Source: Candidatus Nomurabacteria bacterium (GTDB lineage: Bacteria > Patescibacteriota > Minisyncoccia > Phycocordibacterales > Phycocordibacteraceae). Taken from it: a stretch of DNA of 50,546 nt. Positions 24,842-33,186 of the stretch are shown one piece after another. Position numbers and translations under genes: made by a program. The stretch covers positions 1-50,546 of the forward strand of contig CALRBA010000006.1 in NCBI GenBank assembly GCA_943353835.1. The letters run 5' to 3'. Numbering within the stretch: the first letter of the stretch is position 1; every line of letters begins with the position of its first letter. The notes below the pieces were generated by a model. That model saw nothing but the letters and a program-made list of their open reading frames with translations, did not search any database and was not told where the DNA came from.

Positions 24842-25351
24842 TCAGCAAATTGCTGGAAGGACGGACCTCGTCGGAGAGGCGTGGAGAAATTCGACTCCTG
24901 CGGGAACGTCCTGGTCCAAGTCGACATTGCCGCATCCGATGCAGCAGGTCACATCTTCGCGAAGGTTGAGGAGCTCGGGATGGACGTTCCTGCCATACGC
25001 TTGGGTAATGAGACTCAGCGTATGGTCGGCGTACTCCCTCTTGGTCTTCGAGTCGTTCACGACATCCAGCGGATTGTGGTCCACGAACCTGCCCGCAAAC
25101 TCCAGGCAGAACTGCCTGTAGAAAGCGGTGTTCAGGACCATCGCATGCCAGATGCGATCGACGGACCGCAACATATGAATTGGCCGTTCCTGGGTAGTCT
25201 GCGGAATCAACGCAAACCACTGCAGAAAAGCTTTCAGGAGTTGCTTGGCACGTTCCTCGGACTTGACCCCGCATTCGCGCACCGCAGTTTGAATGATTGG
25301 GGTATAGTCCCATTGACTCATCTGCTCGTACAATTTTCTTGCTCGATTCAT
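24842..25351 (-). CDS. Unknown protein with D-x-x-WHA motif (GRDP/DUF1399-like)
   Basis: 169 aa. The central stretch VDRIWHAMVLNTAFYRQFCLEF, split here as VDRIWHAMVLNT and AFYRQFCLEF, then GRFVDHNP, resembles the repeated unit of glycine-rich-domain/DUF1399-like proteins. Their D-x-x-WHA...H-x-x helices are conserved but of unclear function. The C-terminus has a CCIGC cluster and ends in Cys, possibly a metal site. Start ATG 25351 has a textbook AAGGAG. Unlike its neighbours it has a consensus TTGACA/TTATAT promoter and a long structured leader, which suggests acquisition or special regulation. Family assignment is tentative. Confidence 0.6.
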   Translation of the reverse strand: MNRARKLYEQMSQWDYTPIIQTAVRECGVKSEERAKQLLKAFLQWFALIPQTTQERPIHMLRSVDRIWHAMVLNTAFYRQFCLEFAGRFVDHNPLDVVNDSKTKREYADHTLSLITQAYGRNVHPELLNLREDVTCCIGCGNVDLDQDVPAGVEFLHASPTRSVLPAIC

Positions 25352-25382
25352 GATATACTCCTTGAAAGAACTGTTTGCACAG

Positions 25383-25458
25383 GTGTCCTGTTGGACACAT
25401 CCACCTACAATGAATTGTAGGTGCTGAAAATATAACACCACTATGTATATAGTGTCAA
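25383..25458 (-). promoter_or_regulatory. Strong promoter, spacer operator and two leader hairpins
   Basis: Minus-strand TTGACA (25453-25458), 17-bp spacer, TTATAT (25430-25435). A 16-bp palindrome, CACTAT/ATAGTG (25439-25454), fills the spacer and is a candidate operator. The transcript then meets hairpin 1, perfect 10-bp arms 25402-25411/25414-25423 with a 2-nt loop, and hairpin 2, 6-bp arms 25383-25388/25393-25398 with a 4-nt loop. AAGGAG and the ATG at 25351 follow. Confidence 0.65.
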
Positions 25459-25515
25459 TCAATTAAAAAATGTTTTCAACAACCCGACAACCTGCTATGC
25501 TTACAGCAACAAAAT

Positions 25516-27249
25516 ATGAGTGGTCCTGATATCACTGCGAAACGCCATACACTCGCGCACCTCCTCGCGGCTGTGGTGCTTGAAAAATACCCGCAGGCGA
25601 AGCCGACTATTGGCCCGGCCATTGACGATGGTTTCTACTACGACTTCGATTTTTCAGGTGGCGAGAAGCCAACTGAAAAGGAATTGTTGAAACTCGAATC
25701 AGGAATGCGTAAACTCCTTCCATACTGGAAAGAAATGACGGGCGAAAAGACTTCTCCCGAAGAAACACAAAAGCAATTCGCAGGGAATCCATTTAAACTC
25801 GAGCTTATCGAGGAGATTTCAAAAAAGGGTGAGCAAATAACACTTTACACGGCTGGAGAATTTATCGATCTCTGCCGCGGGGGGCATGTAGAAAATCCTG
25901 CAAAAGACATTGCCCCGGACTCCTTCACACTTGATAGTGTTGCGGGCGCCTACTGGCGCGGCGATGAAAAGAATCCAATGCTCACTCGAATCTACGGTCT
26001 CGCGTTCGACACAAAAGAAGAACTTGACGCATACAAAGCACGGCGCGAAGAGGCGCGCGTGCGAGATCATAAAGTGCTCGGTCAGAAATACGAGCTTTTT
26101 ATGTTCCATCATACGGCGCCCGGTATGCCGTATTGGTTGCCAAAAGGAGTCATTCTTTACAATGAATTAATACATTTTTGGCGCAAAGAACATCAAAAAC
26201 GTGGATATCAGGAAATAGCTTCACCGTTACTGAATAAGAAAGAACTCTACATAACAAGCGGTCACTACGAGCATTACTGGCCAGACATGTTTACAGTCAA
26301 GACATCAGAAGACGAAGAGTACGGAGTAAAAGCAATGAATTGTCCGAACGCGATGATAGTCTTTGGATCAAAGACTCGTAGCTACCGAGACCTCCCCCTC
26401 CGACTTTCTGACACTGATACTCTCCACCGCAACGAACTTTCAGGCACACTCAACGGGCTCCTACGCGTTCGAGAATTTAGACAAGATGATGCACACATAT
26501 TCGTTACGGAAGAGGGTATTGGTGCTGAATATAAACGAATTTTCGAAATTGTAGAGCGTTTCTACTCCATTTTCGGTATGAGCTATACGTTCAGGCTTGG
26601 GACCAGGCCAGAAAAATTTATGGGCGAGATAGAAACTTGGAACAAAGCTGAAGAAGCTCTTAAACAAATCCTCACTGAATCCGGAAAAGAATATTTCGTG
26701 CTTGAGGGCGATGGAGCCTTCTACGGCCCGAAGGTGGACATTCTGATGAAGGACGTGCTTGGACGAGAATGGCAGATGGGCACAATCCAGCTCGACTTTC
26801 AACAGCCTGCACGCTTCAAGCTTGAATACGCTACTGCAGATGGGACGCAGAAAACTCCTGTCGCCATACATCGCGTGATATACGGTTCAATGGAGCGTTT
26901 TATAGGTATCCTTATCGAACATTATGGTGGCGCATTTCCGCTCTGGCTCTCGCCCGTACAAGTGCGAGTGCTCCCCGTGTCGGAGAAGCACAGTGTGTAT
27001 GCGAATGAAGTATTGAACGAATTGAAGACTGCAAATATTCGTGCAGATGTAGATGATGCGAACGAATCGCTTGGAAAGAAAATCAGGAACGCGAAACAAG
27101 AAAAAATCCCCTATCTGATTGTTGTTGGAGATAAAGAAGTTGAAGCGAAAACTGTTTCAGTAGATAGTCGTGATGCGGGAAAATTAGACACAACTTCCCT
27201 CTCCGATTTCATAGCGCGCGCGGCCGAAGAGATTAAGAATCGAAGTTAG
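25516..27249 (+). CDS. thrS: Threonine--tRNA ligase lacking the TGS domain
   Basis: 577 aa against about 640 in E. coli. It begins directly with the N2 editing domain (RHTLAHLLAAVVL, then DLCRGGHV). The class II core follows: motif 1 region, AMNCPNAMIVF, motif 2 LLRVREFRQDDAHIF and motif 3 IYGSMERFIGILIEHY. The C-terminal anticodon-binding domain follows (LSPVQVRVLPVSEKH). The ~60-residue TGS domain is absent; the -10 (TGCTATGCT) sits only 14 nt before the ATG, so there is no room for it. It charges tRNA-Thr; a tRNA-Thr(UGU) is in this window at 36288. Convergent with the Pro-rich gene, overlapping by 4 bp. Confidence 0.95.
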   Translation: MSGPDITAKRHTLAHLLAAVVLEKYPQAKPTIGPAIDDGFYYDFDFSGGEKPTEKELLKLESGMRKLLPYWKEMTGEKTSPEETQKQFAGNPFKLELIEEISKKGEQITLYTAGEFIDLCRGGHVENPAKDIAPDSFTLDSVAGAYWRGDEKNPMLTRIYGLAFDTKEELDAYKARREEARVRDHKVLGQKYELFMFHHTAPGMPYWLPKGVILYNELIHFWRKEHQKRGYQEIASPLLNKKELYITSGHYEHYWPDMFTVKTSEDEEYGVKAMNCPNAMIVFGSKTRSYRDLPLRLSDTDTLHRNELSGTLNGLLRVREFRQDDAHIFVTEEGIGAEYKRIFEIVERFYSIFGMSYTFRLGTRPEKFMGEIETWNKAEEALKQILTESGKEYFVLEGDGAFYGPKVDILMKDVLGREWQMGTIQLDFQQPARFKLEYATADGTQKTPVAIHRVIYGSMERFIGILIEHYGGAFPLWLSPVQVRVLPVSEKHSVYANEVLNELKTANIRADVDDANESLGKKIRNAKQEKIPYLIVVGDKEVEAKTVSVDSRDAGKLDTTSLSDFIARAAEEIKNRS

Positions 27250-28613
27250 GCGCCGAGGATAGCGAGCGCGCGAGTGAGCGCGAGCTTCGCGCCGGTGACG
27301 CCTTCTGTATAGCTAGAGTCGATGGCGGTGGTGAGCGAAGCGACAAGCCTCTCTAGAGTCGGTGTATTCAAGCGCGCTGTCATACGCGCGATGTCGGAGT
27401 CGCAGTCCGTCCCGTCAATGCGAGCACGATACACATCGTCAATAAGACATACTATCTCTGATATGAGTTTCTCTGGCGAGCCGTTCCCGCGTACGTGTTG
27501 ACGCAAGCCTGCGAAGACCGCCATACGGTCTCCTTCAACAAGAGCTGAAATGAATTCACGGATATGCATAGGCGCCGAGACGGGAACTTTCTCAACAATA
27601 TCTTCGTTTATAATCGGTTCAACATTATTGTAAATCGGTTCAACTTTTTCATATATGGGCTCAACATTCCCCTCCTTCGCCGAGGCTACGACGGGCACGC
27701 GTGCAAGACCCTTAACGATATCATCTATTGATAATGCACCATTATGCGCAAAGGATTTGAAACCATCGTACGAAGAATATCCGCGAGGAACTTCTTTATT
27801 TTCTTGAACAGTTATTGACGAGAGCGGTGCAGTCTCAGACATAGTAGCTTGTGCAATTCCATTGTTGGCATATGAAAGTTCTCTCACTGTAAGTGAGTCA
27901 CGTACACGGGAACCGAGACTGCGAATAGAACGGTTCACGAGAGGTGCTACACCGAACAGTACGAGATAGGCAAGAGCGAGCGCCCACACAATGAGAGCCA
28001 GCCAATAAAATACTGTCCCGATTGTTCCGAGCTCAAGGCCTGTATATGGAATTTGTGACAGATACAGATATGCGAGAGGTTGTGTCGCAACGTGCGGCAA
28101 CATCGCGAGAGTTATATTTGGCTGTGGCGAACCTCCGCCACCACCTCCACCTCCGCCACCTCCGGATGAAGGGGTTACTGGTGGCACGACTGGCGGAACC
28201 ACTGGTGGAACAACAGGCGGTACAACTGGCGGAACCACTGGTGGAACAACAGGCGGTACAACAGGCGGAACCACTGGTGGAACAACAGGCGGTACAACAG
28301 GCGGAACCACTGGTGGAACAACAGGCGGTACAACTGGCGGAACCACTGGTGGCACGACTGGTGGAGGAATAACTGGAGGTTGAGGTACTACAGGCGGGAC
28401 CACAGGTGGTGGAGGAACTACCAGGGGCACTGGAGGCGGAGGTGGTGGAGTTATGCAACATCCTGGTCCGATAACTTGAGCAAAAACCTGTGAAGGAGTT
28501 ACGAAACCAAATGCAAACGCAATTGACATACCGACAGCAACAACAAAAAGTACGGCAAAGAGACCGATAAATATCGGTTTATTATTTATGTATGCTGGAA
28601 CTGTTTTTGTCAT
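27246..28613 (-). CDS. Two-span membrane protein with VPP repeat stalk
   Basis: 455 aa. TM1 is at about residues 15-37 (FIGLFAVLFVVAVGMSIAFA). A Pro/Val-rich stalk (PPVV tandem repeats, about 50-145) and a poly-Gly stretch follow. TM2 (FYWLALIVWALALAYLVLFG) is at about 195-215, then a ~240-residue C-terminal part. With both ends inside, the stalk would face outward. The C-terminal part holds a degenerate 7-residue repeat (VEPIYEK, VEPIYNN, VEPII) and a helical domain ending TGAKLALTRALAILGA. Its function is unknown. Start ATG 28613 puts TM1 near the N-terminus; an upstream in-frame start would cross the hairpin at 28664-28694. Last gene of the surface locus with the sortase. Confidence 0.7.
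   Translation of the reverse strand: MTKTVPAYINNKPIFIGLFAVLFVVAVGMSIAFAFGFVTPSQVFAQVIGPGCCITPPPPPPVPLVVPPPPVVPPVVPQPPVIPPPVVPPVVPPVVPPVVPPVVPPVVPPVVPPVVPPVVPPVVPPVVPPVVPPVVPPVVPPVVPPVTPSSGGGGGGGGGGGSPQPNITLAMLPHVATQPLAYLYLSQIPYTGLELGTIGTVFYWLALIVWALALAYLVLFGVAPLVNRSIRSLGSRVRDSLTVRELSYANNGIAQATMSETAPLSSITVQENKEVPRGYSSYDGFKSFAHNGALSIDDIVKGLARVPVVASAKEGNVEPIYEKVEPIYNNVEPIINEDIVEKVPVSAPMHIREFISALVEGDRMAVFAGLRQHVRGNGSPEKLISEIVCLIDDVYRARIDGTDCDSDIARMTARLNTPTLERLVASLTTAIDSSYTEGVTGAKLALTRALAILGA
28192..28359. repeat. 36-bp tandem repeat coding the VPP stalk
   Basis: Units start at 28192, 28228, 28264, 28300 and 28336 (about 4.6 copies). Each 36-bp unit is itself three near-identical 12-bp units encoding PPVV. 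Units are almost identical at DNA level, with T/A alternation at the unit end. This points to recent slippage expansion and likely stalk-length variation between strains. Confidence 0.85.
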
Positions 28614-28663
28614 AATTTTTTGTGAAATTCGCCCACATGCCGCTTGCGCGGCGTATAAAAGGG

Positions 28664-28694
28664 TGGATGATGAATTTTCTAAAAACATCATCCA
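28664..28694 (-). terminator. Hairpin between the secreted-protein gene and the VPP gene
   Basis: Perfect 9-bp arms (28664-28672 and 28686-28694), 13-nt loop, 9 bp after the stop of the upstream gene. On the minus strand it is followed by CCCTTTTATAC, a weak U-tract. It is a likely terminator or attenuator. A smaller GCCGC/GCGGC hairpin with a 4-nt loop lies just beyond, at about 28639-28652. Confidence 0.5.
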
Positions 28695-28703
28695 ACCCAA
28701 AAC

Positions 28704-29576
28704 TCACGAGGGACAGTTTCCATCGTCTTTACGCCAGAATTCGTCTGGTATATCGACAGAAAATCTGCCCTTCCAGTCTTGCGGTCTCATATAGACACCG
28801 CAAGTCTGAGTTCCGTCTGCATACTCCAGACAGACATAGAAAACTGCATCAAACACTGAAGTGGAAAAGCGCAGTGTCTGACTCGTGTGAGTAACAGGAT
28901 ACAGGTACTTGTGAGGTATCTGCGCCGAGCCGCCGAGAATGCCACGAATATAGCCAATGGCGGGAACGCAAGTATCGCATTCCCCATACCATGCGGTCCA
29001 CGCCCCGTTGTCCTGACGTTGCGCATTGCATTCGTCAGGCGGGAGAGGTCCTGTAGTAGTTCCTACCCCCCAGCGAACGCGCCCACCGACCGGTGAGTTG
29101 AAAACTAGCTCCACGCACTTCTTTTCCACAACTTGAACAACAGGACCGTCAGTAATTCGGTAGGACCAGTTGAAGCAGATTTCCGGCAAGAAAATCGTAT
29201 ACACTTTACCTTGCCAAGAAACCTGCCACTTCTCCGCCGGCGCCGCGTACTCCATGCGACCGCTGATTGGCGGCTTCACGAACGCTACGACGACATCACG
29301 GTGAACGACGCCACCTTTCGACATCATCGCCGAGAGACGATCGCCCACGACAAGTCTGGCTTTCTCGTCCGGCTTTTCGGTCGCAATCATGAATTGCTTC
29401 ACGACAGGGGCCGGAAGACCCATGGCACGGAACGCACTTTCGCGCGTCTTCATTGCTTCCGCGCGCGTTGTAGCATACGGGTCAGCGCCGAAGTGTTGCC
29501 ACTTGAACTCGGCATGAGCCGAGTTCGCCAGTGCCACCATTACGAGCGCCAGCATTACAACGATGAATTTTTTCAT
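28704..29576 (-). CDS. Secreted protein of unknown function
   Basis: 290 aa. A classical Sec signal peptide (KKFIVVMLALVMVALANS, cleavage likely after SAHA) is followed by a mature domain with eight cysteines, several paired locally (NWSYRIT...KKCVELV; CDTC; VCLEYADGTQTCGVY), suggesting disulfides outside the cell. I do not recognise a family. Start ATG 29576 has a strong AAAGGAG, rare in this window. Its first 95 bp overlap the end of the sortase gene in another frame. It may be a newcomer inserted behind the sortase. The DsbA-like and thioredoxin-like proteins of the window could serve its disulfides. Confidence 0.7.
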   Translation of the reverse strand: MKKFIVVMLALVMVALANSAHAEFKWQHFGADPYATTRAEAMKTRESAFRAMGLPAPVVKQFMIATEKPDEKARLVVGDRLSAMMSKGGVVHRDVVVAFVKPPISGRMEYAAPAEKWQVSWQGKVYTIFLPEICFNWSYRITDGPVVQVVEKKCVELVFNSPVGGRVRWGVGTTTGPLPPDECNAQRQDNGAWTAWYGECDTCVPAIGYIRGILGGSAQIPHKYLYPVTHTSQTLRFSTSVFDAVFYVCLEYADGTQTCGVYMRPQDWKGRFSVDIPDEFWRKDDGNCPS

Positions 29577-30255
29577 CGCAATACTCCTTTGCTATGTCGC
29601 TCGCGCGACTCCAAACAAAGTCTGCGGTCACCACAAAACGATCTTGCTTGGTACCGAAAGAGTTGCATGTTACAAGCGTGAGTACTTTTCCGGAGACTGT
29701 AAGTAGAATTGCTGTATTATCGTCCGCTTTTTCTTCAACGACACTACGAACTCTATAAGTGTAAGCCGTACCAGAGGAGTACATTGTGACAATATCCCCT
29801 GCAACGAGTTTCTGTATGCCGTTGAAGGTCTTGTACACTTGGTTTTTCACCACCGGCAGATAACTTGAGTGACCGAAGAGTACTACATTACCAGTCTCGC
29901 CGAGCTTGGCTGAAGTCGGATACCGTACGGCGCCCTTAAGCAATTCTTTATCCAGAGCTTCTATGTCGGTTGTCGTCGGATTAACAACGTTCGCAGAGAG
30001 ATTAATTTTAGTAATCTCTATCTTCACTGGCGACTCAATTGCAGTCTGTTTCAGGATGTCTGTATTCTCTGCGACAATCGGACTCGTTTTAAGAACGACT
30101 TTAGTTTGAATTTCTGGTAAAAGATCAAGCTGAGCTAGAACAGAGACGCTCCCGAGGAACGCAACAGCAAAAAGCCATAGGAAGCTCCACTTCCTGTCAT
30201 AGGCCCGTCTGACGGCTTCTATAAGCCGTACGGTGAATTCAATGATTCTGTTCAT
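29482..30255 (-). CDS. Sortase family transpeptidase
   Basis: 257 aa. TM near residues 22-42 (KWSFLWLFAVAFLGSVSVLA). The sortase beta-barrel follows, with catalytic His in VVLFGHSSYL, Cys in LTLVTCNSFG and Arg in KQDRFVVTA, the His-Cys-Arg triad of the family. Sortases anchor surface proteins or assemble pili; no clear LPxTG-like sorting signal is visible in neighbouring genes. The domain should end near DFVW; about 40 further residues, rich in Cys/Arg/Gly, overlap the next gene and look like read-through of that gene's start region. Promoter TTGACA-N17-TATTTA (30269-30297). Confidence 0.85.
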   Translation of the reverse strand: MNRIIEFTVRLIEAVRRAYDRKWSFLWLFAVAFLGSVSVLAQLDLLPEIQTKVVLKTSPIVAENTDILKQTAIESPVKIEITKINLSANVVNPTTTDIEALDKELLKGAVRYPTSAKLGETGNVVLFGHSSYLPVVKNQVYKTFNGIQKLVAGDIVTMYSSGTAYTYRVRSVVEEKADDNTAILLTVSGKVLTLVTCNSFGTKQDRFVVTADFVWSRASDIAKEYCDEKIHRCNAGARNGGTGELGSCRVQVATLRR

Positions 30256-30268
30256 ATCGTCTTACTAA

Positions 30269-30335
30269 TAAATACACTACAGTATTAATAATGTCAAGCC
30301 CAAAACTTGACAGGAAAAACTGTATATGTTATATA
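30269..30335. promoter_or_regulatory. Back-to-back divergent promoters sharing a -35 palindrome
   Basis: Leftward: TTGACA (complement of 30292-30297), 17 bp, TATTTA (complement of 30269-30274), for the sortase. Rightward: TTGACA (30307-30312), 17 bp, TATATA (30330-30335), for the CARDB gene. The two -35 elements form the inverted repeat TGTCAAG-N7-CTTGACA (30292-30312), so one factor could govern both. Confidence 0.75.
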
Positions 30336-30346
30336 GAATGTATTAT

Positions 30347-31111
30347 ATGAATACGGACCAGCCAATGACTCCAGAGCGCCAAGCGGCTATAAACGGCCTC
30401 GCCGTGGTCGGTTTTATCGCACTCGTCATAGCGGGCATATGGCTCGCTATTTACTCAACGCGTTTTGTCCCGACAGTGGTAAATCGCATCGGCTCTGCCG
30501 CCGTCTATCTCGGTTCTGTGTTCATTCCCTCTGATGAACCAACTCTCTCTGTCGTGCCGAACCCGACTGCGTCTACAACTATTTCGTTCGATAACGATAG
30601 CTCAACTACTTCTACAAGCACAATTCCTAAAATTACGGCTCCAACCAAGCCTAAACCTGTAGCGACAACTCCGGGGGAGAAGACGAGCGGTACGTATTTA
30701 ATTGGCAATGCTACTGCACAGACTCTTAACGGTCAGCCGGACTTCATTGTGAACATCACAGCCGTCGGCTATCTCGCAACTACATCTGCAGAATCTTTTA
30801 TCGCGAGTTCAACAGTCCCGTCCGGCAGTCGTCCGGCAGTTAAATTTACGATAAAGAACATCGGCACAAACGTAGCCGGACAATGGCGCTTCAGCGCATC
30901 TATACCTACTTCGTCTGCGTATCTATATTACTCTCCACTTCAGCAATCGCTTAATCCGAACGACAGCATTGACTACACACTCGGCTTTGATCAAGCTATC
31001 GCAGGTTCAAATAAGATGATTACAATCACTGCAAACTTTGACCGTACCATTGGAGAATCAAACACGAACAACAACAGCGCTTCAGCACAGTTGACTATTC
31101 TCGGCGGTTAA
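30347..31111 (+). CDS. Membrane-anchored CARDB-domain surface protein
   Basis: 254 aa. A TM helix at about residues 16-38 (NGLAVVGFIALVIAGIWLAI) is followed by a Ser/Thr/Pro-rich linker (70-115) and one CARDB-like beta-sandwich (about 130-254; KFTIKNIGTNVAGQWRF, then SIDYTLGFD, then NFDRTIGESNTNNNSA). CARDB domains are adhesion-type modules of the cell surface. ATG 30347 is chosen because the promoter -10 ends at 30335, placing the transcript start near 30342. The stop codon overlaps the convergent gyrB stop by a few bases. It shares a divergent promoter region with the sortase and could be its substrate, though no sorting motif is seen. Confidence 0.8.
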   Translation: MNTDQPMTPERQAAINGLAVVGFIALVIAGIWLAIYSTRFVPTVVNRIGSAAVYLGSVFIPSDEPTLSVVPNPTASTTISFDNDSSTTSTSTIPKITAPTKPKPVATTPGEKTSGTYLIGNATAQTLNGQPDFIVNITAVGYLATTSAESFIASSTVPSGSRPAVKFTIKNIGTNVAGQWRFSASIPTSSAYLYYSPLQQSLNPNDSIDYTLGFDQAIAGSNKMITITANFDRTIGESNTNNNSASAQLTILGG

Positions 31112-33078
31112 ACATCCAAGTTCGCGAGCTTCGCGTTAGATTGGATAAATGCTTTGCGTGAGGCGACATCGCTTCCCATAAGTATGTCAAAGATGCGGTC
31201 GGCAGCCTCGGCGTCCTCTATATGCACATGCTTCAATACGCGTCGCGCGGGATCCATCGTAGTCTCCCAGAGCTCGGAGGCATTCATTTCACCGAGACCC
31301 TTGTAGCGCTGCACGCTTGATTCACCCATTTCTTTCAGTGCCTCATCTTTTTCTTTATCTGAGTATGCATATGCGACTGCCTTCCCTTTCGAAATTTTAT
31401 ACAAAGGCGGCTGGGCGATATAGACGAACCCGCCGTCAATAATTGGTTTGAAGTGACGATAAAAGAGCGTGAGAATAAGCGTGCGGATGTGCGCACCATC
31501 AACGTCGGCATCGGTAGCGATAATGAGCTTGTGGTATCGCAGTTTTGAAATATCAAACACATCGCCAATAGCTGTGCCAAGCGCCACCACGAGATTTTTC
31601 ACCTGTTCTGAGGCAAGCATTTTATCCAAACGTGCACGCTCAACATTGAGAATTTTACCCCGTAGTGGGAGAATAGCTTGAATACGCCGATCGCGACCCA
31701 TTTTCGCTGTGCCTCCGGCAGAGTCTCCTTCTACGATGAAAAGTTCGCCTTCTTCAGCGCTCTTGGTCTGACAGTCAGCAAGTTTACCGGGGAGCGTCAT
31801 CCCCTCCAGAGCGCCTTTGCGTAGCACAGAGTCTTTCGCCGCCTTCGCAGCTTTACGCGCTTTAAGCGCCAGTAAGACTTTATTAATTATAGAGCGCGCA
31901 TCATCCGGATTCTCTTCTAAAAACGCTCCGAGTGCCTCGCCGAAGACGGTGGCCACAGCGCCCTGCGCCTCCACCGAACCGAGCTTGCTCTTCGTCTGTC
32001 CTTCAAACTGAATTTCAGAAAGTTTTACCGACACGACTGCCGTGATGCCCTCCAGAACATCATCTCCTGTGAAGTTCTCATCTTTTTCTTTCAAGATGTT
32101 CGCATTTCTGCCATACGTATTAAGCGAGCGCGTCAGCGCGGTCTTAAAGCCCGTGATGTGCGTGCCTCCCTCGCTGTTATAGGTGTTGTTCGCGAAAGCC
32201 GTTATACGCGACGTTATATCGTCAACATACTGAAGAGCAACTTCAACATTCACTCCGTCAAGTTCTCGATCAATATAGAAAATATTTTTATGAACCGGTG
32301 TCTGGTGACTATTATAAAATGCTACAAGCGATTTAAGACCCCCTTCAAAGTAGAAGGTCATTGATGGGACACCGAGTGCATATTCTCTCAAGAATATTTT
32401 TTCTGTTTGAAATGCATCACTGGAACTTCGTGCGTCAACTATGCTCACACGAACGCCTTTTACCAAATACGCCTGCTGACGCAAATGCGTCGTAATCTTT
32501 TCTAAATTCCATTCAATACCCTCTTTAAAGATTGTTATGTCCGGCTTGAATAAGACGATAGTACCGTGCTCTTTTGACGTTCCTATCTTCTTCACATTTG
32601 CAACGGGCTTACCGATCTTATATTCCTGTATGTGCATTCCTCCGTCCTGATGCACAACAACCTTTGTATGTTCTGAAAGTGCATTTACAACTGACGCGCC
32701 GACACCGTGTAGACCGCCGGAGACCTTATATGCTTCATTATCAAATTTTCCTCCGGCATGAAGCGTGGTCATAATAGTCTCAAGAGCAGAAACTTTTGTT
32801 TTTGGATGAATTCCTACGGGGATACCGTTACCGTTGTCGGCGATACGCACGTAACCGTTCGGCAATAAAGCAACTTCTATATCGTCGCAGCGGTCGGCCA
32901 TCGCTTCGTCGCGAGCATTATCAAATATTTCCCACACTAGATGGTGGAGACCGTCTGGGCCGGTCGTTCCTATGTACATCCCGGGGCGCTTCCGTACAGG
33001 CTCAAGCCCCTCAAGGACGGTAATGGACGAAGCATCGTATGCCTTCTTTTTAGGCTCTTTTTGTTCGTTTTTTACCAT
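31108..33078 (-). CDS. gyrB: DNA gyrase subunit B
   Basis: 656-aa ATPase subunit of type II topoisomerase. GHKL motifs: EIFDNARDEAMA, DNGNGIPVG, GGKFDNEAYKVSGGLHGVG. Transducer, then TOPRIM with EGDSAGGTAKMGRDR, then LPLRGKILNVERA, and TDADVDGAHIRTL. C-terminal YKGLGEMNASELWETTMDP is typical. Without gyrA or parC nearby, ParE cannot be fully excluded, but GyrB is the safer call. TGATACAAT lies 14 nt before the ATG. Divergent from the PheRS gene. Confidence 0.93.
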   Translation of the reverse strand: MVKNEQKEPKKKAYDASSITVLEGLEPVRKRPGMYIGTTGPDGLHHLVWEIFDNARDEAMADRCDDIEVALLPNGYVRIADNGNGIPVGIHPKTKVSALETIMTTLHAGGKFDNEAYKVSGGLHGVGASVVNALSEHTKVVVHQDGGMHIQEYKIGKPVANVKKIGTSKEHGTIVLFKPDITIFKEGIEWNLEKITTHLRQQAYLVKGVRVSIVDARSSSDAFQTEKIFLREYALGVPSMTFYFEGGLKSLVAFYNSHQTPVHKNIFYIDRELDGVNVEVALQYVDDITSRITAFANNTYNSEGGTHITGFKTALTRSLNTYGRNANILKEKDENFTGDDVLEGITAVVSVKLSEIQFEGQTKSKLGSVEAQGAVATVFGEALGAFLEENPDDARSIINKVLLALKARKAAKAAKDSVLRKGALEGMTLPGKLADCQTKSAEEGELFIVEGDSAGGTAKMGRDRRIQAILPLRGKILNVERARLDKMLASEQVKNLVVALGTAIGDVFDISKLRYHKLIIATDADVDGAHIRTLILTLFYRHFKPIIDGGFVYIAQPPLYKISKGKAVAYAYSDKEKDEALKEMGESSVQRYKGLGEMNASELWETTMDPARRVLKHVHIEDAEAADRIFDILMGSDVASRKAFIQSNAKLANLDV

Positions 33079-33186
33079 GATTTGTTACTCATATTGTATC
33101 ATAAAATTGATATATTGTGTGCCACAAAAACCTTTGACGGAAATGTTATTTCCTCTCCCGAAGCTTTCTGATACACTAAAGCGATT

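Noticed and set aside
24768-25400. Minus-strand long frame overlapping the WHA-motif gene
   Set aside because: Low-complexity Arg/Pro-rich translation with no motif; the frame at 24842-25351 has the SD, promoter and conserved residues.
28192-28359. CRISPR-like repeat array
   Set aside because: Units are contiguous without spacers and in frame with a VPP protein; it is a coding tandem repeat.
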